Assembly (NCBI RefSeq): GCF_000786215.1
Contig: NZ_JROG01000003.1
Location: forward strand, 620,001-684,000
Reading direction: 5' to 3'
Length of the DNA stretch: 64,000 nucleotides
Origin: Sphingomonas sp. 35-24ZXX
GTDB lineage: Bacteria > Pseudomonadota > Alphaproteobacteria > Sphingomonadales > Sphingomonadaceae
Below are positions 17,697 to 25,921 of the stretch, one piece after another. Below the pieces are notes generated by a model, which was not told where the DNA came from, did no database searches, and worked only from the letters and a program-made list of their open reading frames with translations. The stretch's first letter is position 1; each line of letters starts with the position of its first letter. The translations under genes were made by a program, and so were the position numbers.

Positions 17697-18140
17697 TCAG
17701 CTGCCCGGGGGCTTCTCGAACGCGCCGTACTGTTCGTTACCCACGAAGCCCAGCTTGGACACGCCGCTGCGCTTGATGACCGCGAGAACTTCGTCGGTGA
17801 TCTGGTAGCGCGAACGGGCATCCGGCTGGAACTGCAGTTCGGGCTCCGGATCCATGTTGCGGGTCTGCGCCAGAATGCCTGCCAGCTGAGCCTGCGACAC
17901 GGGGGTGCCGTTCCACGCGAGCGTGTCGTTGGTGTCGATGGTCAGCTTGTTCTTGACCGGCTCGATCAACACTTCAGGTGGGGTCGGGCTATCGACCGGC
18001 AGGTCGATCTTGACCGCATGGGTCTGGACCGGGATGGTGATGATGAACATGATGAGGAGCACGAGCATGACGTCGATCAACGGCGTCGTGTTCATCTCCA
18101 TCATCGGCTCGCCATCGTCCTTGCCGCCACTCATTGCCAT
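17697..18140 (-). CDS. exbD: ExbD/TolR-family biopolymer transport protein (second copy)
   Basis: A 147-residue protein with a short cytoplasmic N-terminus, then M-N-T-T-P-L-I-D-V-M-L-V-L-L-I-M-F-I-I-T, in which the Asp of L-I-D-V is the proton-relay residue, then a periplasmic domain ending in G-F-V-G-N-E-Q-Y. It is the last gene of the leftward tonB-exbB-exbD-exbD cluster and couples proton flow through ExbB to TonB. Two different ExbD proteins in one operon is a known arrangement in sphingomonads and Xanthomonas-type systems. Confidence 0.9.
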   Translation of the reverse strand: MAMSGGKDDGEPMMEMNTTPLIDVMLVLLIMFIITIPVQTHAVKIDLPVDSPTPPEVLIEPVKNKLTIDTNDTLAWNGTPVSQAQLAGILAQTRNMDPEPELQFQPDARSRYQITDEVLAVIKRSGVSKLGFVGNEQYGAFEKPPGS

Positions 18141-18181
18141 ATCAAGCTACTCCAATTTCTGTTTGCGGCTGCAACGCGCGC

Positions 18182-18715
18182 TTAACCTGCTTCAACCAGC
18201 GCGATGGGCGAGGAAATAAAGCCCACCTTGGCGAAACCGGCACGCTGCACGGTAAAGATCGCGCCGCCAATGCACCGATAGGGTGCGTTCACATCGCCGC
18301 GGATATGCACTTCGGGAAGATCTTCTTCCTCCAGGTTTTCCACGCCGCCTGCGGTCTCGATAATCGATTCCAGACGCTTGACGGCCAGATCCTGCAGCTC
18401 GGCGGTGTCGACCGGGGTCACATTGACATAGACCCGGCATTCACCATTGGGGCTGGCACCTGCAAAGCCTTCGTCGCCCGGGCTGAGACCGTTGACGTCA
18501 GTTGCCGATACCGAAAGCAGGATGTTTTCGTTCTTGGTCTCTGTCGGTTCGAACTCGACCACGGGAATTTCCAGATCGTCGACCGTCTGAATCACAACCG
18601 GGATCGCGATCAGGAAGATGATCAGAAGCACCAGCATCACGTCCACCAGGGGCGTGGTGTTGATGTCGGACATCGGCTTCTCTTCGCCGCCGCCGCCTCC
18701 AACGCTCATTGCCAT
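18182..18715 (-). CDS. exbD: ExbD/TolR-family biopolymer transport protein (first copy)
   Basis: A 177-residue ExbD with M-S-D-I-N-T-T-P-L-V-D-V-M-L-V-L-L-I-I-F as its membrane anchor and conserved Asp. The periplasmic part carries an acidic insertion (E-F-E-P-T-E-T-K-N-E-N) not present in the neighbouring paralogue, so the pair are diverged rather than a recent duplication. It lies 41 bp upstream of the second exbD. Confidence 0.9.
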   Translation of the reverse strand: MAMSVGGGGGEEKPMSDINTTPLVDVMLVLLIIFLIAIPVVIQTVDDLEIPVVEFEPTETKNENILLSVSATDVNGLSPGDEGFAGASPNGECRVYVNVTPVDTAELQDLAVKRLESIIETAGGVENLEEEDLPEVHIRGDVNAPYRCIGGAIFTVQRAGFAKVGFISSPIALVEAG

Positions 18716-18844
18716 CGCAATAAATCCTATTCTGTCTTGCCACTTGCCGCAATCGACTGTGGCGGTGTCACTGGATGTTCGGCCAGGGCCGGATCAGTCC
18801 AGTGTATCCAAAGCAGCGGCGAAGACTGTCTGCCTTGCCGGTTC

Positions 18845-18878
18845 GGCGGAATGCGGGGACGAGCCCTGCATTCCGCCC
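18845..18878 (-). promoter_or_regulatory. Intercistronic hairpin downstream of exbB
   Basis: Arms GGCGGAATGCGGGG and CCCTGCATTCCGCC form a 14-bp stem with one mismatch and a short loop just after the exbB stop. No T-run follows in the minus direction. It probably protects the exbB message end or partly attenuates transcription, giving more ExbB than ExbD. Confidence 0.55.
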
Positions 18879-18888
18879 GATTGCCGGA

Positions 18889-19653
18889 TTACTTCTTGAT
18901 CGGTGCAGCAGCGGCCGGCTTGGCAGCGACGGGAGCCGCAGCCTTGGTTGCCGGAACGACAGCGCCGTTCGATGCCATGTAGCCCAGAACGTCGGTCGAG
19001 AACGCGCTCAGCTGAGCAGCGATCAGCTTGTTGCGGGCCTGCAGCCAGTTGTAGGCGAGCACGGCCGGAACAGCCACGCCCAGACCGAGGGCGGTCATGA
19101 TCAGAGCTTCACCCACCGGGCCAGCAACCTGGTCGATCGATGCCTGACCGGCGATGCCGATCTTGATCAGTGCGCGGTAGATACCGATAACGGTACCGAA
19201 CAGACCGATGAACGGCGAGGTTGCACCCACGGTTGCCAGGAACGGCAGACCGCCAGCCAGCTTCGCGTTGATCGCGGCTTCCGAACGGTTCAGCGAACCG
19301 TGCAGCCAGTCATGGGCTTCGACCGGATCGGTCAGCTTGGCATGCTCTTCCTGAGCCTTGATGCCGTCGTCGACGATCTGACGATAGGCCGAGTTCTTGT
19401 CGAGCTTTGCGGCGCCTTCCTTGATGCCGCCAGCGCGCCAGAACGTGTCACGAACCTTCTGGCCCTGCGACAGAACCTTCTGCTGTTCGAACAGCTTGGT
19501 GAACAGGATGAAGAACGAACCGAACGACATGATACCCAGGATGGCAACGGTTGCGTATGCAATAACGCCGCCCTGCTCGAGTGCTTCCATGAAACCGAAA
19601 GCGTTTTTCGGCGCCTCGGCTCCAGCCGCAGCAAGCATTTCAATCAACATCAA
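18889..19653 (-). CDS. exbB: ExbB/TolQ-family proton channel protein
   Basis: A 254-residue MotA/TolQ/ExbB protein. Three membrane helices lie near residues 30-52, 125-150 and 175-200; the block L-P-F-L-A-T-V-G-A-T-S-P-F-I-G-L-F-G-T-V-I-G-I-Y is the family signature and A-L-G-L-G-V-A-V-P-A-V-L-A-Y-N forms the third helix. An Ala/Pro/Lys tail follows. With ExbD and TonB it energises outer-membrane receptors, two of which lie in this window. Confidence 0.94.
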   Translation of the reverse strand: MMLIEMLAAAGAEAPKNAFGFMEALEQGGVIAYATVAILGIMSFGSFFILFTKLFEQQKVLSQGQKVRDTFWRAGGIKEGAAKLDKNSAYRQIVDDGIKAQEEHAKLTDPVEAHDWLHGSLNRSEAAINAKLAGGLPFLATVGATSPFIGLFGTVIGIYRALIKIGIAGQASIDQVAGPVGEALIMTALGLGVAVPAVLAYNWLQARNKLIAAQLSAFSTDVLGYMASNGAVVPATKAAAPVAAKPAAAAPIKK

Positions 19654-19748
19654 AACTTCCTCTCAGAAAATATATAGAGCGCCGTCATAAAAACCGGTGC
19701 GTCTAAAACCAAAACCCAATCCGCCGCAGCGGCATCCAGTCCAAAAGA

Positions 19749-20408
19749 TTACTTCGGAATTTCCCAGCGAACCGCGTTCGAATAGCTATCCGCGATGGGA
19801 TTGCCAGCCGAGTCCAGAGCAGGCTTGAAGCGCGCCCTGCGGGTCACATTCTTGCAGGTCGCCTCGTCGAGGTCGGCATGGCCGCTCGATCCGGTGATCT
19901 GACAGTCGGTGACACGGCCATCAGGACCGATGCTCACACGAAACCGGGTGGTGCCAGCGCGCTCTTCACGAAGCGCACGCGCCGGGTAATCATTTGGCGT
20001 AGCCCAGCTGCCCGGGTTGCCACGCGGCGACGCACCTGATGCCTTGGAAGGCGGGGGCGGCGCAGCAGGCGCCGGAGGCGGTGCCACGATCGGCGTCGGC
20101 GTAAAGACCGGCGGCGGTGTGTTGGTGGTGGTTATGACCGGGGCCGTGGTAGGCGGCGTCCGGACGATCGGCGGCGGCGTTACCACCGGCGGCGGCGTAA
20201 TCGGCTGGTCCGGCGGAGGTGGCGGCGGCTCTTCCGGCTCGATCACCTCTTCTTCAACCTCAACAACGTTGAGCTTTTCCGCGACCTGTTTAACCGCGCT
20301 ATATGCAAGTCCTGTTACCAGGGCATAGATTACCACAATGTGGATCAATGCCACGACAACGAGGGAAACTACCTTGTTTCCGCTTGCCTGTTGATCAGCA
20401 TAGGCCAT
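19749..20408 (-). CDS. tonB: Energy transducer TonB
   Basis: A 219-residue TonB. One membrane helix (about 13-35, V-V-S-L-V-V-V-A-L-I-H-I-V-V-I) is followed by a proline-rich span (about 55-125) with many P-P-P and P-T-P units, then the C-terminal domain with Y-P-A-R-A-L-R-E-E-R-A-G-T-T-R-F-R-V and the closing A-V-R-W-E-I-P-K. It transduces the ExbB-ExbD proton motive force to outer-membrane receptors. It is the first gene of the cluster. Confidence 0.93.
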   Translation of the reverse strand: MAYADQQASGNKVVSLVVVALIHIVVIYALVTGLAYSAVKQVAEKLNVVEVEEEVIEPEEPPPPPPDQPITPPPVVTPPPIVRTPPTTAPVITTTNTPPPVFTPTPIVAPPPAPAAPPPPSKASGASPRGNPGSWATPNDYPARALREERAGTTRFRVSIGPDGRVTDCQITGSSGHADLDEATCKNVTRRARFKPALDSAGNPIADSYSNAVRWEIPK

Positions 20409-20718
20409 TCAGAAACGACGCTCCTTACCCTTATTGAAACCGGCCATCCGGGTAGCGCCAACATGAAAATCAGCGACACCTGGACAAACCAGCCGATGAC
20501 CGCGGCTGGCGCTGGAAACACACGAATTGCGGAATGCAACCTATCCGATTGCCCCGCTCCCCTGATGCGTTCCAGCCTCTGGTTTGTTTTTCTCTTGCCC
20601 GAAAGGGGATTTAACGCGCAACTTATCAGCAGGCAATCGCTTAAATGGATTCAGTTTGAATTAACCTTTGAGCCCCGAGAGCCACCCTCCCGGACCCTGA
20701 AAATGAGGAGACTCGCCG
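20409..20718. other. Non-coding gap upstream of tonB
   Basis: About 310 bp between divergent tonB and the next secreted protein gene. It must contain both promoters. I see no clear Fur-box palindrome, riboswitch fold or repeat. Short reading frames here lack ribosome sites. Confidence 0.5.
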
Positions 20719-21561
20719 ATGCCGCACGCCCTGAAAACCCTGGCCTCGATCACCGCGCTAAGCATCGCAATTCCAAGCGGTTTACCGATCGTATACCGCG
20801 TGAATGCGCAGGTTTCGGGTGAAACCGCATCGGTGGGATATGTGGCCCTGGCACGCCTCGCGGACGCCTCTCCGCAGGTGCTTCGGGTGCAGGTGAAAAA
20901 GACCACCTTGATCGAGGCAGAACGCGCTCCGGACGTCCCGGCAACGATGGCGCGGCTGTTCGTCGAGGCGCAGGTATTGAATCTCATTCGCGGGAAGGCC
21001 GGGGTTTCCGAATCGATTCGCTATCTGGTCGATGTTCCGCGTGACGCGCGGGGCAAGGTGCCCAAGCTGAAGAAGCAGCAATTCCTGCTGTTCGCCCGTC
21101 CCGGAACGCGCCCGGGCGAGGTGCAACTGGTGTCCAAGGATGCACAGATCCCGTGGACTGCTGCAAATGAGGCGCAGGTGCGCACCATCGTGACCGACCT
21201 GGTCACCCCCGGCGCTCCACCTGCCATTCGCGGCATCCGCGAGGCTCTGCATGTGCGTGGCAATCTGCAGGGCGAAGGCGAGACCCAGATCTTTCTGGCC
21301 ACTGCCAATGGCGACCCGGTGTCGATCACGGTGCTGCGCCGCCCCGGCCTTGCTGCGCGCTGGGCCGTCTCGCTGACCGAGATCGTCGATGAGGCGGCTG
21401 CACCGCCGCGCAAGGGCACCTTGCTGTGGTACCGCCTCGCCTGTTCGCTGCCGGCGCAGATCCCAGCGCGGGCGCTGGTGTCGGATACGCCTGCCGACAA
21501 CGATCTGGCGCGGCGCGACTATAACTTCGTGCTCGAACAGCTGGGACCGTGCCGGGGCTAG
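20719..21561 (+). CDS. Hypothetical secreted protein
   Basis: A 280-residue protein starting at an ATG preceded by an AGGAGA-like site. Residues 5-30 look like a signal peptide ending near V-N-A-Q. The rest is a soluble alpha/beta protein with two repeated-looking halves, a K-L-K-K-Q-Q-F-L-L-F-A-R-P-G-T motif near 115 and cysteines near the C-terminus (C242 region and final G-P-C-R-G) that could form a disulphide. No family recognised. Convergent with oligopeptidase B. Confidence 0.6.
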   Translation: MPHALKTLASITALSIAIPSGLPIVYRVNAQVSGETASVGYVALARLADASPQVLRVQVKKTTLIEAERAPDVPATMARLFVEAQVLNLIRGKAGVSESIRYLVDVPRDARGKVPKLKKQQFLLFARPGTRPGEVQLVSKDAQIPWTAANEAQVRTIVTDLVTPGAPPAIRGIREALHVRGNLQGEGETQIFLATANGDPVSITVLRRPGLAARWAVSLTEIVDEAAAPPRKGTLLWYRLACSLPAQIPARALVSDTPADNDLARRDYNFVLEQLGPCRG

Positions 21562-21592
21562 GTCCCCTGCCCGGCCCCGGATCGGGCTGCGC

Positions 21593-23758
21593 TCATTCCC
21601 CGGCCATGCCCATCTGCCAGAGCAGGAAGGCAAATTCCTCTGCCGTTTCCTTGAGGGAATCGAAGCGACCGGATTTGCCGCCATGGCCCGCGCCCATGTT
21701 GGTCTTGAGCAGCAGCACATTGTCGTCGGTCTTGGTGACGCGCAGCTTGGCGACCCATTTGGCCGGCTCCCAATAGGTCACGCGCGGATCGTTGAGCCCG
21801 GCGGTCACCATGATCGGCGGATAGGCCTGGGCCCGCACATTGTCATAGGGGCTGTATGAACGCATCAGATCGAACGCGGCCTTGTCGGTGATCGGGTTGC
21901 CCCATTCGGGCCATTCGCCCGGGGTCAGCGGCAGCGTCTCGTCGAGCATCGTGTTGAGCACATCGACGAACGGAACGTGCGCGACGATGGCGCCCCACAG
22001 ATCGGGATCGGAATTGACGATCGCCCCCATCAGCTCGCCCCCTGCCGAGCCGCCGCTGGCCGTCACCCTGCCCTTGGACGTGTAGCCGCGCTCGATCAGA
22101 CCCCTGGCGACATCGACAAAGTCGTTGAAGGTGTTGGTCCGCTTGGTCAGCTTGCCGTCGAGATACCATTGACGGCCAAGATCGTCGCCGCCGCGGATGT
22201 GCGCGATGGCATAGGCAAAACCGCGATCGACAAGGCTCAGTCGCGTGACCGAGAAGCTCGGCGGCACCGCATAGCCATAGGCGCCATAAGCATAGAGGTG
22301 CAGCGGCGCGCTGCCATCCTGCTGGAAGCCCTTGCGGGTAATCACCGACACGGGGATCTGCGTGCCGTCGCGCGATGCGATCATCACCCGCTGCGTCTCA
22401 TAGTCCGCCGCATTATAGCCCGACGGCACTTCCTGCACCTTCAGCACCGTGAGTTCGCGGGTGGCGACGTCGTAATCGTAGACAGTGTCAGGCGTGACCA
22501 TCGATTCATAGGCCAGCCGCAGCACCTTCATGTCCCATTCGGGATTGTCGCCCAGCGAAGCCGAATAGCTCGCCTCGGGGAAGGTGATCGGCGCGACCTG
22601 GGATGGATCCGCATAATCGCGGATCTCGATCTGATCGAGCCCGTTGCGTCGCCCTTCGATGACGTAGAAGTCCTTGAAGGCGTTCATGTCGGTCATGTAG
22701 AATTCGTCCGACCCGGCAATCAGCGTCGTCCATTCGCCGGGCGCCTCGATCGGCGCGGTGGCGAGGCGGAAGTTGATGTGATCGTCGTTGGTGTGGATGA
22801 ACAGCGTGCCGTCGCGCTCCTCGACATCATATTCGCGGCCTTTCTTGCGCGGGCTCACCAGGATCGGTTCGGCGAGCGGATTGTCCGCCGGCAGCAGGCG
22901 GATCTCGCTGGTCTCGTTGTCACCGGTGGCGATGACGATATACTTCTCGTTCGAGGTCATCCCCACATCGACGCGGAAGCCTTCGTCCTCCTCCTTGTAG
23001 AGCAGAACATCCTCGCCAAGCGGCTTGCCGAGCGTGTGCAGCCGCGCATTGTCGGTGCGCCAGTTCTCGTTCGCCAGGCCATAGATCAGCGCGCTGGAAT
23101 CGGCCGTCCAGATCAGGCTGGAGAGCGTGCCGGGGATGACATCGGGCAACAGAGCTCCGCTGGTCAGGTCCTTGAACCGCGCCTCGAAGCGTTCCGAGCC
23201 GTTATCGTCGACCGAATAGGCGAGCAGGCGTCCATCAGGGCTGACCGAAAAGCTGCCGAGGCGGAAGTATTCCTTGTCCTTCGCCAGCTCGGTCTCGTCG
23301 AGCAGCAGCTCGCTGTCGCCGCCGGCCACGGGCTTGCGATACCATTTCTTGTATTGCGCACCGCGCTCGTACTCGACCCAGTAGAGCCAGTTGCCATCCT
23401 TCTGCGGGACCGAGGAATCGTCCTCCTTGATCCGTCCCTTCATCTCTTCGAACAGGGTCTGCGCGAGCGCTTCGTGCGGCTGCATCGCGGCTTCGAACCA
23501 GCGGTTCTCCGCTTCGAGATAGGCCAGCACATCGGCGTCATCGACCTTGGGATAGCCCTGGTCCCTGAGCCAATGCCAGGGATCGTCGATGGTCACGCCA
23601 TGGCGTTCGAAGCTGTACGGCCGCTGCTCGGCGATGGGCGGCTTGGCGGATTGCGACATGGAGGCTCTTTCGTTGGCGAGGGCGGGAGACGTCAGCGTCA
23701 GCGCCGCCCCGATGGCGGCGTTGACGATGGCAGGTGGCACTGGCAGGCGGATCGACAT
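21593..23758 (-). CDS. ptrB: Oligopeptidase B-like prolyl oligopeptidase (S9A), exported
   Basis: A 721-residue serine peptidase. The ATG is preferred because a GAGAGGA site lies 8 nt upstream and it opens a signal-like segment (P-A-I-V-N-A-A-I-G-A-A-L-T-L-T). After the R-P-Y-S-F-E-R-H-G-V-T-I-D-D-P-W-H-W-L-R-D block comes the seven-bladed propeller and then the catalytic domain: Ser571 in G-G-S-A-G-G, Asp657 in L-N-D-P-R and His692 in G-A-G-H-G-G-K-S-G-R. Oligopeptidase B cleaves short peptides after Arg or Lys. The signal segment would place it in the periplasm, unlike E. coli PtrB. Confidence 0.9.
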   Translation of the reverse strand: MSIRLPVPPAIVNAAIGAALTLTSPALANERASMSQSAKPPIAEQRPYSFERHGVTIDDPWHWLRDQGYPKVDDADVLAYLEAENRWFEAAMQPHEALAQTLFEEMKGRIKEDDSSVPQKDGNWLYWVEYERGAQYKKWYRKPVAGGDSELLLDETELAKDKEYFRLGSFSVSPDGRLLAYSVDDNGSERFEARFKDLTSGALLPDVIPGTLSSLIWTADSSALIYGLANENWRTDNARLHTLGKPLGEDVLLYKEEDEGFRVDVGMTSNEKYIVIATGDNETSEIRLLPADNPLAEPILVSPRKKGREYDVEERDGTLFIHTNDDHINFRLATAPIEAPGEWTTLIAGSDEFYMTDMNAFKDFYVIEGRRNGLDQIEIRDYADPSQVAPITFPEASYSASLGDNPEWDMKVLRLAYESMVTPDTVYDYDVATRELTVLKVQEVPSGYNAADYETQRVMIASRDGTQIPVSVITRKGFQQDGSAPLHLYAYGAYGYAVPPSFSVTRLSLVDRGFAYAIAHIRGGDDLGRQWYLDGKLTKRTNTFNDFVDVARGLIERGYTSKGRVTASGGSAGGELMGAIVNSDPDLWGAIVAHVPFVDVLNTMLDETLPLTPGEWPEWGNPITDKAAFDLMRSYSPYDNVRAQAYPPIMVTAGLNDPRVTYWEPAKWVAKLRVTKTDDNVLLLKTNMGAGHGGKSGRFDSLKETAEEFAFLLWQMGMAGE

Positions 23759-23880
23759 CGAAAGGTCCTCTCGCGCCATCTGCTGACAAAGCGCACCGAT
23801 ACCGGCGCCGGACTGGCGCGCGGCTTTGATAATCTCTATCTTGCCGACCAAACGCTTTTGCAAGGAGTTGATACCGCCCC

Positions 23881-25671
23881 ATGTTGATGTCCACCCATGA
23901 AGCCCGCCTCGCCGCGCTGCGCGATGTCCTGAAGCGTCAGGGATTGGGCGGCTTTGTCGTGCCGATCTGCGACGAGCACATGAGCGAATATATCGGATCC
24001 TATGCGCAGCGGCTGGAATGGCTGACCGGATTTGGCGGATCGGCAGGCACCGCGGTGGTGCTGGCAGACAAGGCGGCGATCTTCGTCGACGGGCGCTATA
24101 CCATCCAGGTGCGCGACCAGGTCGACGGCCGATTGTTCGAATATGTCGGCACGGCGCAGCAGTCGGTGGCCGACTGGCTGGGCGAGAACGCACCCGAAGG
24201 TACCACTATCGGCTATGATGCGTGGCTGCACACGCGCGATTGGGTGAAGCAGGCGTCGGCCAGCCTTGCACGGCGCGGTGCCGCGCTGAAGGCGTTGGAC
24301 AGCAATCCGATCGATGCGGTCTGGCACGATCAGCCGGCGCGACCCGATGCGGTTATGAAGTCGCACCCGATCGCTTATGCAGGCCGCGAATCTGCCGACA
24401 AGCGCGCCGACATCGCCCGGTGGCTGGAAGACCAACAGCTGGATGCCGCGGTCATCACCGCGCTGGATTCGGTCGCGTGGGTGTTCAATGTCCGCGGCGG
24501 TGACGTGACGCACACCCCGGTGACGCTGTCTTATGGGGTCGTCCATCAGGACGGCAGCGCTGATCTGTACGTCGCGCCCGAAAAGGTCACCGACGAGCTG
24601 CGCAGCCATCTGGGCAACCAGGTCGCGCTGCACGGCTATGACAGCTTTTCCGAAGGCCTTGATGCGCTGGCCGGCAAGGCCGTGGCGGTCGATCCCGAAC
24701 GCGCGGTTGCCGCCATTTTCTCGCGGCTTGAGGCGGCCGGTGCCAGGATCGTCGCACGGCGCGACCCCAGCGTGCTGCCGCGCGCGATGAAGAATGCGAC
24801 CGAGATCGCCGGACATCACGCTGCCCAGGCGCGCGACGTTGCGGCAGTCAGCCGTTTCCTGCACTGGCTGTCTATCGCTGGCCCCGCCGGTGGCGAGACC
24901 GAGCTTTCGGCCGCGGCCAAGCTGCTCGAGTTCCGCGAGGCGACCGGCAAGCTGGTCGACACCTCGTTCGACACCATCTCGGGCGCGTCCTCCAACGGCG
25001 CGATCTGTCACTACCGGGTGAGCGAAGAGACGAACCTGCCGATCGTGATGGACAGCCTGTATCTGGTCGATTCCGGTGGCCAATATCTCGACGGCACCAC
25101 CGACATCACCCGCACCATCGCCATCGGCACCCCGACAGCGGAGATGAAGCGTCGTTTCACCCAGGTGCTCAAGGGCCATATCGCGCTGGCCACCATCCGC
25201 TTCCCCAAGGGCACCACCGGCGGCCAGCTCGATGTTCTGGCGCGGCAGTTCCTGTGGGCGGACGGCGTCGACTACGCGCACGGGACCGGCCATGGCGTCG
25301 GCAGCTTCCTGGCGGTGCACGAAGGCCCGCAGCGCATTGCCGCCTTCGGCGGTCAGGGTGAGCCGCTGCGCCCGGGCATGATCTGCTCGAACGAGCCCGG
25401 CTATTACAAGGCGGGCGAATTCGGAATCCGGATCGAAAACCTCGTGCTGGTGACGCCGATGGAAATCGCCGGGGCCGAACACGAGGTGCTGGGCTTCGAA
25501 ACGCTGACCTTTGCTCCCATCGACCGCAATTGCATCGACACCACGCTGCTGAGCCGCGCAGAAACGGATTGGCTCGATGCCTATCACGCCCGGGTCCGGG
25601 AGATCGTGGCCCCGCAGCTCGAGGGAGAGGCCCTCGCTTGGCTGGAGGCGGCTTGCGCGCCCATCGGCTGA
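23881..25671 (+). CDS. Aminopeptidase P-family metallopeptidase (M24)
   Basis: A 596-residue three-domain Xaa-Pro aminopeptidase. Two creatinase-like N-terminal domains (about 1-310) include G-F-G-G-S-A-G-T-A-V-V and F-V-D-G-R-Y. The pita-bread catalytic domain supplies metal ligands in V-D-S-G-G-Q-Y, D-G-T-T-D-I-T-R-T, H-G-T-G-H-G-V-G-S-F, N-E-P-G-Y-Y and I-E-N-L. It removes N-terminal residues preceding proline. Start could be two codons later. Divergent from oligopeptidase B with about 120 bp between, suggesting shared peptide-degradation function. Confidence 0.93.
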   Translation: MLMSTHEARLAALRDVLKRQGLGGFVVPICDEHMSEYIGSYAQRLEWLTGFGGSAGTAVVLADKAAIFVDGRYTIQVRDQVDGRLFEYVGTAQQSVADWLGENAPEGTTIGYDAWLHTRDWVKQASASLARRGAALKALDSNPIDAVWHDQPARPDAVMKSHPIAYAGRESADKRADIARWLEDQQLDAAVITALDSVAWVFNVRGGDVTHTPVTLSYGVVHQDGSADLYVAPEKVTDELRSHLGNQVALHGYDSFSEGLDALAGKAVAVDPERAVAAIFSRLEAAGARIVARRDPSVLPRAMKNATEIAGHHAAQARDVAAVSRFLHWLSIAGPAGGETELSAAAKLLEFREATGKLVDTSFDTISGASSNGAICHYRVSEETNLPIVMDSLYLVDSGGQYLDGTTDITRTIAIGTPTAEMKRRFTQVLKGHIALATIRFPKGTTGGQLDVLARQFLWADGVDYAHGTGHGVGSFLAVHEGPQRIAAFGGQGEPLRPGMICSNEPGYYKAGEFGIRIENLVLVTPMEIAGAEHEVLGFETLTFAPIDRNCIDTTLLSRAETDWLDAYHARVREIVAPQLEGEALAWLEAACAPIG

Positions 25672-25790
25672 TCGAACCAGTTCGATGGGCACGCACCGGT
25701 TGACGTAAGCGGAATGCTGCGACGCACAATTGCCTGAGCTGCAATTGCCGTCGCGGAATACTGCAAATGCGTTGCAAAATTGTCACGCAG

Positions 25791-25822
25791 ACCGCGGAAT
25801 CTCTTGGGATTCCGCGGTTTTC
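25791..25822 (+). terminator. Rho-independent terminator after aminopeptidase P
   Basis: An 11-bp perfect stem (ACCGCGGAATC / GATTCCGCGGT) with a 6-base loop followed by T-rich sequence (TTTTCATTT). It separates the peptidase from the TonB-dependent receptor. Confidence 0.8.
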
Positions 25823-25921
25823 ATTTGTGACACTCGCGCGTCAGTCATAAGGACGATCCAAAGCCATACGAGGCCCGGAAACAGGGCCAATTTGTCAGCC
25901 ATTTTAGGGGAGAACACCCAG

